Shown piece after piece: positions 1 to 8,571 of a stretch of 64,000 nt of DNA. Each line of letters starts with the position of its first letter. Position 1 is the stretch's first letter. The translations under genes and the position numbers were made by a program. The notes beneath the pieces were generated by a model. The model was not told where the DNA came from. It did no database searches and was given only the letters and a program-made list of their open reading frames with translations. The DNA is from Coprovicinus avistercoris (GTDB taxonomy: Bacteria; Actinomycetota; Coriobacteriia; Coriobacteriales; Atopobiaceae), in contig DVMQ01000018.1 in assembly GCA_018714895.1 (NCBI GenBank), positions 62,001 to 126,000 on the forward strand. The letters run 5' to 3'.

Positions 1-100
1 AGGGCAAAAGCAAGTCATCCTTGATCATTTGCCAGATAATGCGGGTCATTTCGTCGCCGTCCATCTCTACGAGCGGCGTCGTCATTGCGATTCTGGCCAT
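1..100 (-). CDS. icd: NADP-dependent isocitrate dehydrogenase, N-terminal fragment (runs off the window)
   Basis: Only the first 33 codons are in the window, read leftward from an ATG at 98-100. The peptide begins MARIAMTTPLVEMDGDEMTR and continues with IIWQMIKD. It carries the VEMDGDEMTRIIW signature that opens eukaryote-like homodimeric NADP isocitrate dehydrogenases, which oxidatively decarboxylate isocitrate to 2-oxoglutarate. A GGAGG Shine-Dalgarno lies 5 bases upstream of the ATG. The DUF3825 gene lies upstream in the same direction, with 114 bases between. The family call is strong from the N-terminus alone, but active-site residues further along cannot be seen. Confidence 0.85.
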   Translation of the reverse strand, partial: MARIAMTTPLVEMDGDEMTRIIWQMIKDDLLLP

Positions 101-214
101 GAGGGCCTCCTTGCTCGATAAGTGTTTACGCATGCTTTGGGGAAGCTGCGCCAATACCGTCAATTGTAGCTGCCTTATTCGGCTGCCGAGCAAGGCAGAA
201 ATAAACTAGAAAGG

Positions 215-2341
215 TTAGAGAACCTTTTCTGGGGAGAGCCATGCGGGCTGTTCGGCGCTTATCACACGAGCGCAAGCATAGGCCTTTGCCAACGAGATTA
301 TGGAAACGCCTTGGTAGTTGCCAGATGGTTGACGGATAAGTACCAGTGCACAGTCAGCGTTTTTGTCATCGATCAAACAGATAGGCAAAAGCAGGCAGAT
401 GGCATTTCTGATGGGGTCATAGGCCGGTGCAGCTGTTCGATAGCTCACACGACAGCGGAGCAGCGCTGCATTGCAGGCATCGTCAAGCGCATGAACGAGA
501 CGGCGATAGGTACCCGGATCGGACTTTATGGCGTGAGACAGCGTATGAAGCGCCTTGGTGCGCTCCTGCTCAGAGCTTACTTTTTCGGTGTTGATAAGAA
601 GCTCTGTGAGAGAACTGTTGCCTTCAAGCTGTTCGGTCAGGAATGCGCGAGGAAGACGTCCAAGCTGTTCGTTAACGATGCGCTCTGAATCGATAACAAC
701 AAGTTTGCCCTGTTCAGGACAGACATCGCTAAGGGTGGAAAGATAGGTGGGCGGCAAAGGAACTGGATCGAGGGATGCGGCGAGACGCATGCCTAGCTCA
801 CCCGAGCCAACACAGGCAAACCCTGCAAACTGCCATGCAATATCACCAGCGTGCGGCTCAAAGCAGGCGTATACATCGGTGCCAAATGGAGTTAGTAAGC
901 CGGTATTAAATGCAGCTAAAGACTTATCCGGGGCTACCCCGAGAGCACCACTTAATTGTGCTCGATGAAAAGTCGCGCACAGATAGTCGCGCAAAATACC
1001 GTAACGTCCTGAAGTGCTCGCTGTTTGACCTGGATAGTTCCAGCGCTCTGGCGCAACCATGGCAGCAAGCCGGCCAAGCAGGGCATCCCACGAGCCGATA
1101 ATGGCAAATTGAGCGAATTCACGTACGGGACTGGGCGCTGCAGGAGAGCCAAGCGGTTGCAAAGGAGCAAAATCTGTCCAGGCTCCATCGTCGGAATTTG
1201 GAAGTCCTTCGAGGCCAATGGCTTCGTGGGTTCCACCTGTGCCATCGTCGCCATCTATGTAGGCGAGACTCCAGCGCTTGCCTGCAACAGGTCGAGCGGT
1301 GCGTCGCAGGGTAACTTCAACCGGTGCCGATCCGTCTTCGCGCAGGTAGCGCAGGGGGAAGGAAACTTTGCTTCGCGTGCCGGAAAGCATGCCGGTGGAT
1401 CGTGCAACACGCCAATCTTCGTCGAGAAGCGCCATGATATCCTCATTGAGTGGCAGCACGCGGTACAGAAGCGCAAGGGTGGCGTCTTTGCAGTGCACAT
1501 CTGTCGAGAAGAACTGCGGTAAATCTGATTGCAGCTGTACCGGTGGTGTGCCCGCAGGAGAGCTATGTACATCAAGGTAAACGGCAGGCTTTGCTGGTTC
1601 CTCTACAGGAACAGTTGGTACTTCAGGGACAGGCTGCTCTACAGAAGTGGAAACCACTTCAGAAACAGGTTCTTCTGTAGAAATGATTGTCTCTTCAGCT
1701 GATATTTCAGAAGTCGGTTCTTCTGAGGGCATGAATGAGGTTTCAGGGGAAGATTCTGGCTCTTCAGAAGGCGCTGCAGGCTCTTCTTGCGTGTCGTCTG
1801 TATCAACAGCAAGGAGCTCTTTTAGTGTGAGAGAAGTGTGGGACGGCTGTTCGATTTCCGGCGCAGCAGGCTCCTGCTGCTCAGGCGCAGGAGCTGTTGT
1901 TGCAGAAGCAGGAGCTGTTGTTTCCGTGTTGGATTCTTGAGAGGTTTCTGATGGGTTGGTTTTAGCAGCGTGGGTGGCCTTATGGCGTGGTCGTACGGGT
2001 TTAAGAGCTTTGGCCCCACGAGCGCGTTTCCAAGGTTTGCCCTTTTTGGCGGCCTTATCCTCAGAGGAAGATTCGCTCTTTTCTAGAGCAGTGTCATATT
2101 CAGCATTTGCAACAACCGTGGCAAAGATGCGGCCGCCTTTAAAGCGCGTAATGCGGATAAACTCCGAGAGATTTTCTAACAGCTCTGTTGTGTCTGCGCA
2201 GTCAAGGTCTTCTGGAGCAATCTGGTCTGATGCAAGCGCTTCTTCAACTCGCGCCAGCGAAGCCTGGTGGCCAACTCCGAGCTCATTCTTTAAGAGACGA
2301 TAGAGATAAATGCTATTACCTGCGGAGATATGTGCCATCAT
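215..2341 (-). CDS. DUF3825-domain protein with long acidic low-complexity linker
   Basis: The product is 708 residues. The first ~90 residues form a compact charged domain that might be a winged helix of the OST-HTH/LOTUS kind, but this is only an impression. Residues ~95-265 are low complexity, rich in Glu, Pro, Ser, Thr and Ala, with repeated EEP/PVPE-type units. The C-terminal ~350 residues match the DUF3825 pattern as I know it: an AAFNTGL motif, a WQFAGF segment, and a terminal block ending LAKAYACARVI...WL. DUF3825 is often linked to predicted RNA-binding domains, and its function is not established. No signal peptide or membrane segment is seen. The start has two consecutive ATGs behind a GGAAGG Shine-Dalgarno. 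It is transcribed divergently from the YgjP-like gene. Confidence 0.75.
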   Translation of the reverse strand: MMAHISAGNSIYLYRLLKNELGVGHQASLARVEEALASDQIAPEDLDCADTTELLENLSEFIRITRFKGGRIFATVVANAEYDTALEKSESSSEDKAAKKGKPWKRARGAKALKPVRPRHKATHAAKTNPSETSQESNTETTAPASATTAPAPEQQEPAAPEIEQPSHTSLTLKELLAVDTDDTQEEPAAPSEEPESSPETSFMPSEEPTSEISAEETIISTEEPVSEVVSTSVEQPVPEVPTVPVEEPAKPAVYLDVHSSPAGTPPVQLQSDLPQFFSTDVHCKDATLALLYRVLPLNEDIMALLDEDWRVARSTGMLSGTRSKVSFPLRYLREDGSAPVEVTLRRTARPVAGKRWSLAYIDGDDGTGGTHEAIGLEGLPNSDDGAWTDFAPLQPLGSPAAPSPVREFAQFAIIGSWDALLGRLAAMVAPERWNYPGQTASTSGRYGILRDYLCATFHRAQLSGALGVAPDKSLAAFNTGLLTPFGTDVYACFEPHAGDIAWQFAGFACVGSGELGMRLAASLDPVPLPPTYLSTLSDVCPEQGKLVVIDSERIVNEQLGRLPRAFLTEQLEGNSSLTELLINTEKVSSEQERTKALHTLSHAIKSDPGTYRRLVHALDDACNAALLRCRVSYRTAAPAYDPIRNAICLLLPICLIDDKNADCALVLIRQPSGNYQGVSIISLAKAYACARVISAEQPAWLSPEKVL

Positions 2342-2494
2342 GGTTCCTTCCTTAGTTATTACGTTCTAGGGTACTACCAAGGACTGCTTCAATTGGACTG
2401 CAAAATACTGCGAAGAGGTACAACAATACACGACAAGTCTGAAAGCATGCACCAAAGCGTATGGCTCAATTGCGCAAAAGAACGATGGAGTGTT

Positions 2495-3133
2495 TTGTCC
2501 AAACAGTCTGAAAAGTATGTGGTGAATGGCATCCCTGTGGAGATAGAGCGCAAGAAGGTTCGCCGCTTCAACCTGCGTGTTCGCAGAGACGGAACAGCGC
2601 ATCTAAGTATCCCTAGACGTGCAAACTTTTGTCAGGCCTACGCTTTTCTCGATACGCATGCCGAGTGGCTGAGAAATGCGGTAGAGCGCACAAAACGTGC
2701 TGCACAGGAGCAAGAAGCGTCTTTGAACAACGAAGGCAAGGTGCCGCTTTGGGGTGAGCTGGTGCCGCTTCCCGAGGGCTTGGGTGTTGATGAGCTGTAC
2801 CGTCAAGAGATGGAAAAGCGTTTGCCAGCTGTTATTTCTCGTATGGAGTACGCCACAGGCCTCCATGCTGCGGGGTGGCAACTGCGTGCTATGACAAGTC
2901 GTTGGGGATCGTGCACACCGCAAACCGGCAACATACGCATCAATCTTCGTCTAGCAGCATATCCGCCCAAATGTTTGGCTTACGTGGTAGCGCATGAGCT
3001 CACACATCTTGCAGAGCCGAGCCATAATGCGCGTTTTCATGAACTGCTCGGGCGTGTTGTTCCCGATGAAAAAGATGTCCGTGCTTTATTGCGGGCGAAT
3101 CCCTCCGTGCTTGCTCGTAAAAAATCATGTTGA
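2495..3133 (+). CDS. YgjP-like (DUF45) zinc metallopeptidase, SprT/M48-like fold
   Basis: The protein is about 212 residues and has the HELTH zinc site near residues 167-171, followed by an EPSHNARFHELL segment supplying the third ligand. The MTSRWGSC block just upstream is also diagnostic of the YgjP/DUF45 family, which are predicted cytosolic metal-dependent hydrolases of unknown substrate. The N-terminal part has the typical YVVNGIPVEIERKK opening. I chose the TTG at 2495, with GGAG four bases upstream, because it puts this opening close to the N-terminus. An in-frame ATG at 2447 is an alternative without a clear Shine-Dalgarno. Longer readings would overlap the divergent DUF3825 gene. Confidence 0.8.
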   Translation: MSKQSEKYVVNGIPVEIERKKVRRFNLRVRRDGTAHLSIPRRANFCQAYAFLDTHAEWLRNAVERTKRAAQEQEASLNNEGKVPLWGELVPLPEGLGVDELYRQEMEKRLPAVISRMEYATGLHAAGWQLRAMTSRWGSCTPQTGNIRINLRLAAYPPKCLAYVVAHELTHLAEPSHNARFHELLGRVVPDEKDVRALLRANPSVLARKKSC

Positions 3134-3259
3134 AACGATTCTGAGCGGTATTAAATCTGCCGTAAGCGGCAAGATTATTCTTAAATTTACGTTTGAGAGG
3201 ATGACATCAGTCCATTCTTTGTTAGGCTTCACCCCAACGTTAGACCGATAGGAGAGAGC

Positions 3260-3352
3260 ATGTCTTACTCACACCTCACAACTTGCGTGTCTGAGCGCAC
3301 AGTTATGTGCGGTGCATGGTGGTGGACAAGGACTAACTCTCTTCCGGACTGA
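3260..3352 (+). CDS. trpL: trp leader peptide (30 codons, three consecutive Trp codons)
   Basis: This short ORF has an ATG at 3260 directly behind an AGGAGAG Shine-Dalgarno, and encodes 30 residues ending at a TGA at 3350-3352. Codons 20-22 (3317-3325) are three consecutive TGG, so the peptide reads ...MCGAWWWTRTNSLPD. Tryptophan is rare, so three in a row in a small ORF just ahead of a terminator and a tryptophan synthase gene is the hallmark of ribosome-mediated transcription attenuation. The stop codon lies 24 bases before the terminator stem. Translation speed through the Trp codons would report charged tRNA-Trp. What is seen is the ORF, the codons and the hairpin; the control mechanism is inferred by analogy with known trp attenuators. 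Confidence 0.85.
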   Translation: MSYSHLTTCVSERTVMCGAWWWTRTNSLPD

Positions 3353-3376
3353 CGTCGGCCATACGTGCACGCTTAT

Positions 3377-3413
3377 AGAGGGCCCTCGGAAGTATCCGGG
3401 GACCCTCTTTTTG
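3377..3413 (+). terminator. trp attenuator terminator hairpin
   Basis: An AGAGGG...CCCTCT outer stem encloses a CGGA/TCCG inner stem with a four-base AGTA loop, followed by a run of five T. It lies between the leader peptide and trpB2, so it must terminate before the gene when it forms. The 5' half of the inner stem (CGGAAG, 3387-3392) can alternatively pair with CTTCCG at 3341-3346, inside the last codons of the leader ORF. That would give an antiterminator. A ribosome stalled at 3317-3325 leaves 3341-3346 free, while a ribosome at the stop codon covers it. Confidence 0.8.
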
Positions 3414-3493
3414 TTTGGAAACAAGGTTTTATCCAAAACAGAAGACGCACTCAGGCAGATGCAATAAAAAGCACGCGAGAAAGGATACCTATC

Positions 3494-4885
3494 ATGACAG
3501 CTACAAACACCAACCCTTACCGCCTCTATCTTCGTGAAAATCAGATTCCTACCGCTTGGTATAACCTGCGTGCCGATATGCCTGAAAAGCCGGAACCCAT
3601 GCGCTTGCCCAATGGCAAAATTGCCACACATGAGGACTTAGCGCCGGTGTTTGCCGATGCTCTTGTCGACCAGGAACTTGATGACAACACAGCATTGATT
3701 GATATTCCCGATCCGGTGCTTGAGATGTATAAGGTGTATCGACCGAGTCCGTTGTGTCGTGCCTACAATCTTGAGCGCGCGCTCAATACGCCTGCGAAAA
3801 TTTATTACAAGTTTGAGGGTAACAATACCAGCGGTTCTCACAAGCTCAACTCCGCTTTGGCACAGGCCTACTATGCCTACGCACAGGGGCTGACTAACAT
3901 TACGACAGAGACGGGTGCTGGTCAGTGGGGCACTGCCCTGGCAGAGGCGGCTGCCCACTACCATCTTGACCTCGACGTATTTATGGTTAAGTGCTCCTAC
4001 GAGCAAAAGCCGTTCCGCCGCAACATTATGGAGACGTTTGGTGCAACGGTTACTCCTTCACCTTCAAATACTACTGAAGTGGGCCGTCGTATTTTGGCGG
4101 AGCATCCGGACTCTTCGGGTTCGCTGGGTACGGCCATTTCTGAGGCAGTAGAGCGGGCGCTTCATGTACCCGAGAATCGCGGCAGATATCAGCTGGGAAG
4201 CGTGCTTAACCAGGTAGTGCTCCATCAATCGATTATTGGTTTGGAGAGCTATGAGGCTCTGCGTGAGCTTGGCGAGTACCCAGATATCGTCATTGGATGC
4301 GCGGGAGGTGGATCGAACCTCGGTGGATTAATCGCACCCTTTATGCGCGATAAGCTCAAAGGCGAGAAGCCCGACACGCAGTTTATTGCAGTTGAACCGG
4401 CAAGCTGTCCTTCTCTTACACGCGGTGTGTATGCCTATGATTTTGCTGACACCGGCCAAACCTGCCCGCTGTGCAAGATGTATACCCTCGGCAATGGCTT
4501 TATCCCCAGTCCTGATCATGCGGGAGGCCTGCGTTACCACGGCATGAGCCCCATTGTTTCTAAGCTCAAGCACGATGGCTACCTCGATGCGGTGGCGGTA
4601 AAGCAGACAGATGTGTTTGGAGCGGCTGAGCAGTTTGCCAAGCTGGAAACCATCTTGCCTGCTCCCGAAAGTGCTCATGCCATCTTAGTGGCAATGCAAG
4701 AGGCAGAGAAGTGCCGAGAGACGGGCGAAGAGAAGACAATTCTTTTCGGACTTACGGGAACGGGATACTTCGATATGGTGGCCTATGACCGCTATAACCG
4801 CGGTGAAATGGAAGATCATATTCCCACCGATGAAGAGTTGGAAATTGGTTTTAACACCATTCCGCACATTCCGGGAATCCAATAG
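3494..4885 (+). CDS. trpB: Tryptophan synthase beta chain, TrpB2 type
   Basis: The product is 463 residues and belongs to the TrpB2 (TrpB-like) branch of fold-type II PLP enzymes, which condense indole with serine to make tryptophan. The PLP lysine is K117 in the SGSHKLN motif. An ETGAGQWG block and the phosphate-binding GCAGGGSNLGG loop follow. TrpB2 enzymes carry N-terminal and internal insertions relative to TrpB1 and often occur without trpA, as here. The ATG at 3494 follows an AAAGGA Shine-Dalgarno. A Trp-codon leader and terminator precede it, so expression probably responds to tRNA-Trp charging. No other trp gene is in the window, which fits indole salvage or a partner TrpA elsewhere. 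Confidence 0.9.
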   Translation: MTATNTNPYRLYLRENQIPTAWYNLRADMPEKPEPMRLPNGKIATHEDLAPVFADALVDQELDDNTALIDIPDPVLEMYKVYRPSPLCRAYNLERALNTPAKIYYKFEGNNTSGSHKLNSALAQAYYAYAQGLTNITTETGAGQWGTALAEAAAHYHLDLDVFMVKCSYEQKPFRRNIMETFGATVTPSPSNTTEVGRRILAEHPDSSGSLGTAISEAVERALHVPENRGRYQLGSVLNQVVLHQSIIGLESYEALRELGEYPDIVIGCAGGGSNLGGLIAPFMRDKLKGEKPDTQFIAVEPASCPSLTRGVYAYDFADTGQTCPLCKMYTLGNGFIPSPDHAGGLRYHGMSPIVSKLKHDGYLDAVAVKQTDVFGAAEQFAKLETILPAPESAHAILVAMQEAEKCRETGEEKTILFGLTGTGYFDMVAYDRYNRGEMEDHIPTDEELEIGFNTIPHIPGIQ

Positions 4886-4926
4886 GCCATTGTCAAAAAC
4901 TTTTTCAGCCTGCAAAGAAAGAGGTA

Positions 4927-4970
4927 TAAGAAAACCCGCACAGACATGTTTGAAGACATGCCTGTGCGGG
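4927..4970 (-). terminator. Rho-independent terminator of cstA
   Basis: A CCCGCACAG-CATGT stem (one mismatch) pairs with ACATG-CTGTGCGGG around a six-base loop. On the minus strand it is followed by TTTTCTTAT, so it terminates cstA transcription 24 bases after the stop codon. On the plus strand it lacks a T run, so it is a weaker end for trpB2. Confidence 0.8.
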
Positions 4971-4993
4971 CGCTTTACGCAAGAGAGACGAAA

Positions 4994-6796
4994 CTATGCG
5001 CCGTACTTCTCACGGCCAAGCTCGCTCCACTCAGGTTCTTCGTCGGGAAGAGAGCCAGCCTTTTTAGTAAAGAGCTCCTTCAAGCAGTTGTAGGCAACAA
5101 TGAGGCCGAGAATGACCAGCAAAATTGCAAAGACAAGCTGAAGTCCGGAGGTGGCGATGACGGCAGCGCCCTTGAGCGAGAGAGCGTTAATGCAGCCCAT
5201 GATGCTCTGGACAAGTGAGGTGAAGGTGCACACCAGCAGGAAGGCAACAGGCACATACAGCATGAAACCCTTGCGGCCAGTGCACTTGCAGAACACTGCC
5301 AACATGATCATGGTCATGCCGCCGAGCAGCTGGTTTGAAGCGCCAAAGAGTGCCCAAATGTTGTTGTAGCCACCAAAGGCAAGAGCAAAGCCCAAAAGAA
5401 GCGTCAGGATGGTAGCAACCCAGGTGTTAGATGCAGCCTTGGCAACGCCAGTCGCATTGTCGCCAGCTTGCTCAGCTGCGTCGTTAGTCTTGGTAAAGAA
5501 CTCCTGGAAGGAGAGACGGCCAATACGAGCAACAGCGTCAACTGATGTCAGAGCAAGTGCGGAAACACACATGGTCATAAAGACAGTTGCCAGGGTGTTG
5601 TTCACGCCAAAAGCGGTCATGCCTTGAGCTACACCAGTAGAGAAAATCTGGAATGGCGTTGCAGAAGAAGCGCCCGTTGCATCAAAGGTGAAGAACGAAC
5701 CATACATAATGGCTGCAACAACAATAGCGAGTACACCAACGAAAGACTCGGCAACCATGGCGCCATAACCAACCGGAAGCATGTCAGTTTCGTTGGAAAC
5801 CTGCTTGGAGGAGGTGTTTGTCGATACAAGGCTGTGGAAACCAGAGAGTGCACCACAGGCAACGGAGACAAACAGCAGCGGGAACATATGCTTGCCGTTC
5901 TGAGCAAGTGAATCGAGCATAGCGCTATCGGCAACCATGGGAGCATTCATCTGAGCTTGGCCATGTACGCCAAGAACAAAGATGCCGATAACTGCGCAAA
6001 CAATCATGACGATCATCATGATGGAAGTGAGATAGTCGCGCGGCTGTTTGAGTGTCTGAATAGGCATAGCGGCAGCAAACAGCAGATAAACCGCGATAAC
6101 TGCAAACCAGCCAAGCTTGGGCAGATAGACAGGAATCTGCATGCCAATGGCAAACATAAGAACGAAGAGCACGATAGCCAGTACGAGCTCTTTCCAGCCT
6201 TCAAGCTTGAAGCGACGGTTAATCCAGCCAAACAGGATAGCAACAAAGGTAAAGAGAATAGAGATAGTGCCTGCGGCTCCACCGGCGTAGGACTTGGCTA
6301 CATCAACGGCTCCTTCAGGTGTGTATACAGCCTGGAAGGTATTTGCCACCATATCGACAAAAGCAGCGATAACAATAATGGTGAACAACCAGCTGAACAG
6401 CAGGAACAGACGACGACCGGTACGACCAATGTACTTTTCAATAAGCTGAGCAAGTGACTTGCCGTTGTTCTTTACAGAAGCGTACAGAGCACCAAAGTCG
6501 TGAACAGCACCAAAGAAAATACCGCCGACAAGTACCCAAAGCAGTACCGGCAGCCAGCCAAACATCATGGCTGCAATGGTACCCGTAACAGGGCCAGCGC
6601 CACAAATCGAGCTGAATTGGTGGGCAAATGTTGTAAAGCGAGATGCGGGTGTAAAGTTCTTGTCGTCCTCCATGCGCTTGGCAGGTGTCAGGGCCTTGGG
6701 ATCGATGCCCCAGCTCTTTGCCAACCAGCGGCCATAGAGTACGTACCCTGCAACCAGCAAAACGGCTGCAATGAGTACGATTACAATTCCGTTCAT
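4994..6796 (-). CDS. cstA: CstA family carbon-starvation / pyruvate or peptide transporter
   Basis: This is a 600-residue, highly hydrophobic protein with about 16 membrane segments. Its N-terminus (YVLYGRWLAKSWGIDP), the TTFAHQFSSICGAGPVTG block and the VHDFGALYASVKNNGKSLAQ segment are typical of the CstA family. Family members import pyruvate or peptides, often under nutrient limitation. The length fits the shorter Gram-positive CstA form rather than the ~700-residue enterobacterial one. The ATG follows an AAAGGGGGA Shine-Dalgarno. It is monocistronic, with a terminator downstream. Its leader carries an inverted TAGATAA repeat at 6808-6832. Substrate specificity cannot be told from sequence. 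Confidence 0.9.
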   Translation of the reverse strand: MNGIVIVLIAAVLLVAGYVLYGRWLAKSWGIDPKALTPAKRMEDDKNFTPASRFTTFAHQFSSICGAGPVTGTIAAMMFGWLPVLLWVLVGGIFFGAVHDFGALYASVKNNGKSLAQLIEKYIGRTGRRLFLLFSWLFTIIVIAAFVDMVANTFQAVYTPEGAVDVAKSYAGGAAGTISILFTFVAILFGWINRRFKLEGWKELVLAIVLFVLMFAIGMQIPVYLPKLGWFAVIAVYLLFAAAMPIQTLKQPRDYLTSIMMIVMIVCAVIGIFVLGVHGQAQMNAPMVADSAMLDSLAQNGKHMFPLLFVSVACGALSGFHSLVSTNTSSKQVSNETDMLPVGYGAMVAESFVGVLAIVVAAIMYGSFFTFDATGASSATPFQIFSTGVAQGMTAFGVNNTLATVFMTMCVSALALTSVDAVARIGRLSFQEFFTKTNDAAEQAGDNATGVAKAASNTWVATILTLLLGFALAFGGYNNIWALFGASNQLLGGMTMIMLAVFCKCTGRKGFMLYVPVAFLLVCTFTSLVQSIMGCINALSLKGAAVIATSGLQLVFAILLVILGLIVAYNCLKELFTKKAGSLPDEEPEWSELGREKYGA

Positions 6797-7149
6797 TGGT
6801 CCCCCTTTAGATAAAATAGCGAAGCTTATCTATCCTGCTCCTTTTTTGTTCATACTTTCACCACGTTTTACAACCGATAACCAGCCTGAAACATACCGCT
6901 CACCCGGATACCGAAGAAATAATCCATTCAGTGAATTTATTGATTAAAAAACTGCGATGAGGTAATGGGGCTGCTGATCTGTCAGCAAGATGATTTTTCT
7001 TTATGCCGCTCGCCGGAGGAGTGTTTGTTTTTACCGCCAAAGCTTTGCTCATATTTCAGGATGGATACGGAGAAGGGTATGAAGAGCAAGACTCGGATTG
7101 ATCTATTACGTTGCAAGTAATAGTTCAAACAGCTTAGAAGGGAGCGCTT
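6797..7149. other. Intergenic region between divergent cstA and flavin reductase genes
   Basis: These 353 bases separate two divergently transcribed genes and must hold both promoters. I see a perfect dyad TAGATAA-N11-TTATCTA at 6808-6832 next to the cstA Shine-Dalgarno, and an AT-rich stretch around 6910-6950. I see no RNA gene, no small ORF with a convincing Shine-Dalgarno and no terminator. Confidence 0.5.
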
Positions 7150-7719
7150 ATGCGCAAAGACTTTGGGCCCAAACCGTATCTCTTTCCTATGCCGGTACTT
7201 ATGATTGCCACGTATAACGAAGATGGCTCCGTCGATGTTATGAATATGGCATGGGGAGGAATTTGCGATACGGATAAAGTGGCGCTCAATATTTCTGAAG
7301 GCCATAAAACTTCTCAGAACATTATTGCGCGTCGGGCCTTTACCGTATCGGTTGCAGATGTAGCCCATGTTGACGAGGCGGATTATCTGGGAATTGTTTC
7401 CGGTAATAAGGTAGCCGATAAGTTTGAACGTTCAGGCCTTACAGCAGTTAAAAGCGAATTTGTAGACGCTCCGGTTATCCAAGAATTCCCTGTTGCAATT
7501 GAGTGTGAAGCAATTGAGCTGCATAAGTGTGAGTGGGGCTTCCGTGTGGTAGGACGAATTGTTAACGCATCTGCCGATGAGGCAGTGCTCGCAGAAGATG
7601 GTAAGCCTGACGTGGCTCGTATGAATGCCATTGCGTTTGATCAGTTCCGCAATGGTTACTATGTCATTGGCGAGCATGTTGCAGATGCCTGGAATGCAGG
7701 TAAGCGCTTTATGGAATAA
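7150..7719 (+). CDS. Flavin reductase family protein (FMN-binding split barrel)
   Basis: The product is 189 residues and fits the flavin reductase-like/flavoredoxin family. Its N-terminus (KPYLFPMPVLMIATYNEDGSVDVMNMAWGG) has the Pro-rich opening and N-x-A-W-G flavin-binding segment. A TVSVADVAHVDEADYLGIVSG block contacts FMN in this fold. Such proteins bind FMN and pass electrons from NAD(P)H or ferredoxin, and many anaerobe members lack a known partner. The ATG at 7150 follows AAGGGAG. It is monocistronic and converges on trmB with a 17-base gap and no visible terminator. Confidence 0.85.
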   Translation: MRKDFGPKPYLFPMPVLMIATYNEDGSVDVMNMAWGGICDTDKVALNISEGHKTSQNIIARRAFTVSVADVAHVDEADYLGIVSGNKVADKFERSGLTAVKSEFVDAPVIQEFPVAIECEAIELHKCEWGFRVVGRIVNASADEAVLAEDGKPDVARMNAIAFDQFRNGYYVIGEHVADAWNAGKRFME

Positions 7720-7736
7720 GGCGGATGCCCTACAGA

Positions 7737-8570
7737 TTATGCATGTGCCGTCGCGTTCCGCATGCGGGCGCGGCGGTTTCTTATGTTGATAACAGTGCCT
7801 TCCATGCCGTGAGGGATATAAGAAAGATGGTCAAGATCCTCAGGCAGATAATCAACGAGGCTCATCTTGGCAGTCTGTTCAATCTTTTCAGGTGCCGGAC
7901 CAGGTGCTATCTCAAAGCCGTAGACATGGGCTCCCTGCGCGGTGAGACGCAGTTCGTAGCCTGTTGGAGGCTCGTCAGGAAGTTGCGAGCGCACATCATC
8001 AGTAGTCCACAAGGTTGTATATCCTGCGGCTTTAACCTGCGTGAGTGAGAAATCAAAGAGCGGCTGGCTATCGGTGCGGAAAATGACCGTCCCATGCTCT
8101 GCAAGAACTTCTCGATAGCTCATGAGCTTTTCAGCATGGGTGAGGCGTGCGAGCGCATCGCGCTTTCTCGGGAAAGGTGTGGGGTAGTTGAGATAGATGC
8201 GTGAAAGTTCCCCTTGAGCAAAATAGTCGGAAAGTTTGCTGGCATTTCCTCCAACAAATACAGCGTTGTGCAGCTGGGCTTCGCAAGCTTTTTGAGCAGC
8301 ATAGGCAATGCATACTGGCTCTGAATCAATTCCTACAACAAGCACATCGGGGTACAAACGAGCCAAGTCACACGTAAAAGCTCCTTTTCCACACCCAAGA
8401 TCGAGCCACACTTGAGAAAAGTGTCCAAGACCCTGGCAAGAAAGGGGATAGCATGCCTCTGCCCATTGCCCTGCAAGGTGGCTTGGCAGAATCTCAATAG
8501 CCGTTGCATAGCGCTCAAGGCGCTCTTCAAGAACAAAATGTTTGGGAATGCGTGCGTGAAGACCGTGCAT
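7737..8570 (-). CDS. trmB: tRNA (guanine-N7-)-methyltransferase TrmB
   Basis: This 277-residue SAM-dependent methyltransferase modifies G46 in the variable loop of tRNAs. The SAM motif DLGCGKG is at residues 57-63, and VGIDSEP follows as the acidic ribose-binding strand. The TrmB signature appears as YLNYPTPFPRKRDALARLTH, a variant of the usual NFPDPWPKKRH motif in which the D-P-W is replaced by T-P-F. It starts one base after the stop of yfbR, so the two genes are translationally coupled. The first ~45 residues are longer and less conserved than usual. Confidence 0.9.
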   Translation of the reverse strand: MHGLHARIPKHFVLEERLERYATAIEILPSHLAGQWAEACYPLSCQGLGHFSQVWLDLGCGKGAFTCDLARLYPDVLVVGIDSEPVCIAYAAQKACEAQLHNAVFVGGNASKLSDYFAQGELSRIYLNYPTPFPRKRDALARLTHAEKLMSYREVLAEHGTVIFRTDSQPLFDFSLTQVKAAGYTTLWTTDDVRSQLPDEPPTGYELRLTAQGAHVYGFEIAPGPAPEKIEQTAKMSLVDYLPEDLDHLSYIPHGMEGTVINIRNRRARMRNATAHA

Positions 8571-8571
8571 G

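Noticed and set aside
101..214. TGCCTT...AAGGCA hairpin (171-197) after the DUF3825 gene
   Set aside because: The inner loop is only one base and no T run follows on the minus strand, so I do not call it a terminator.
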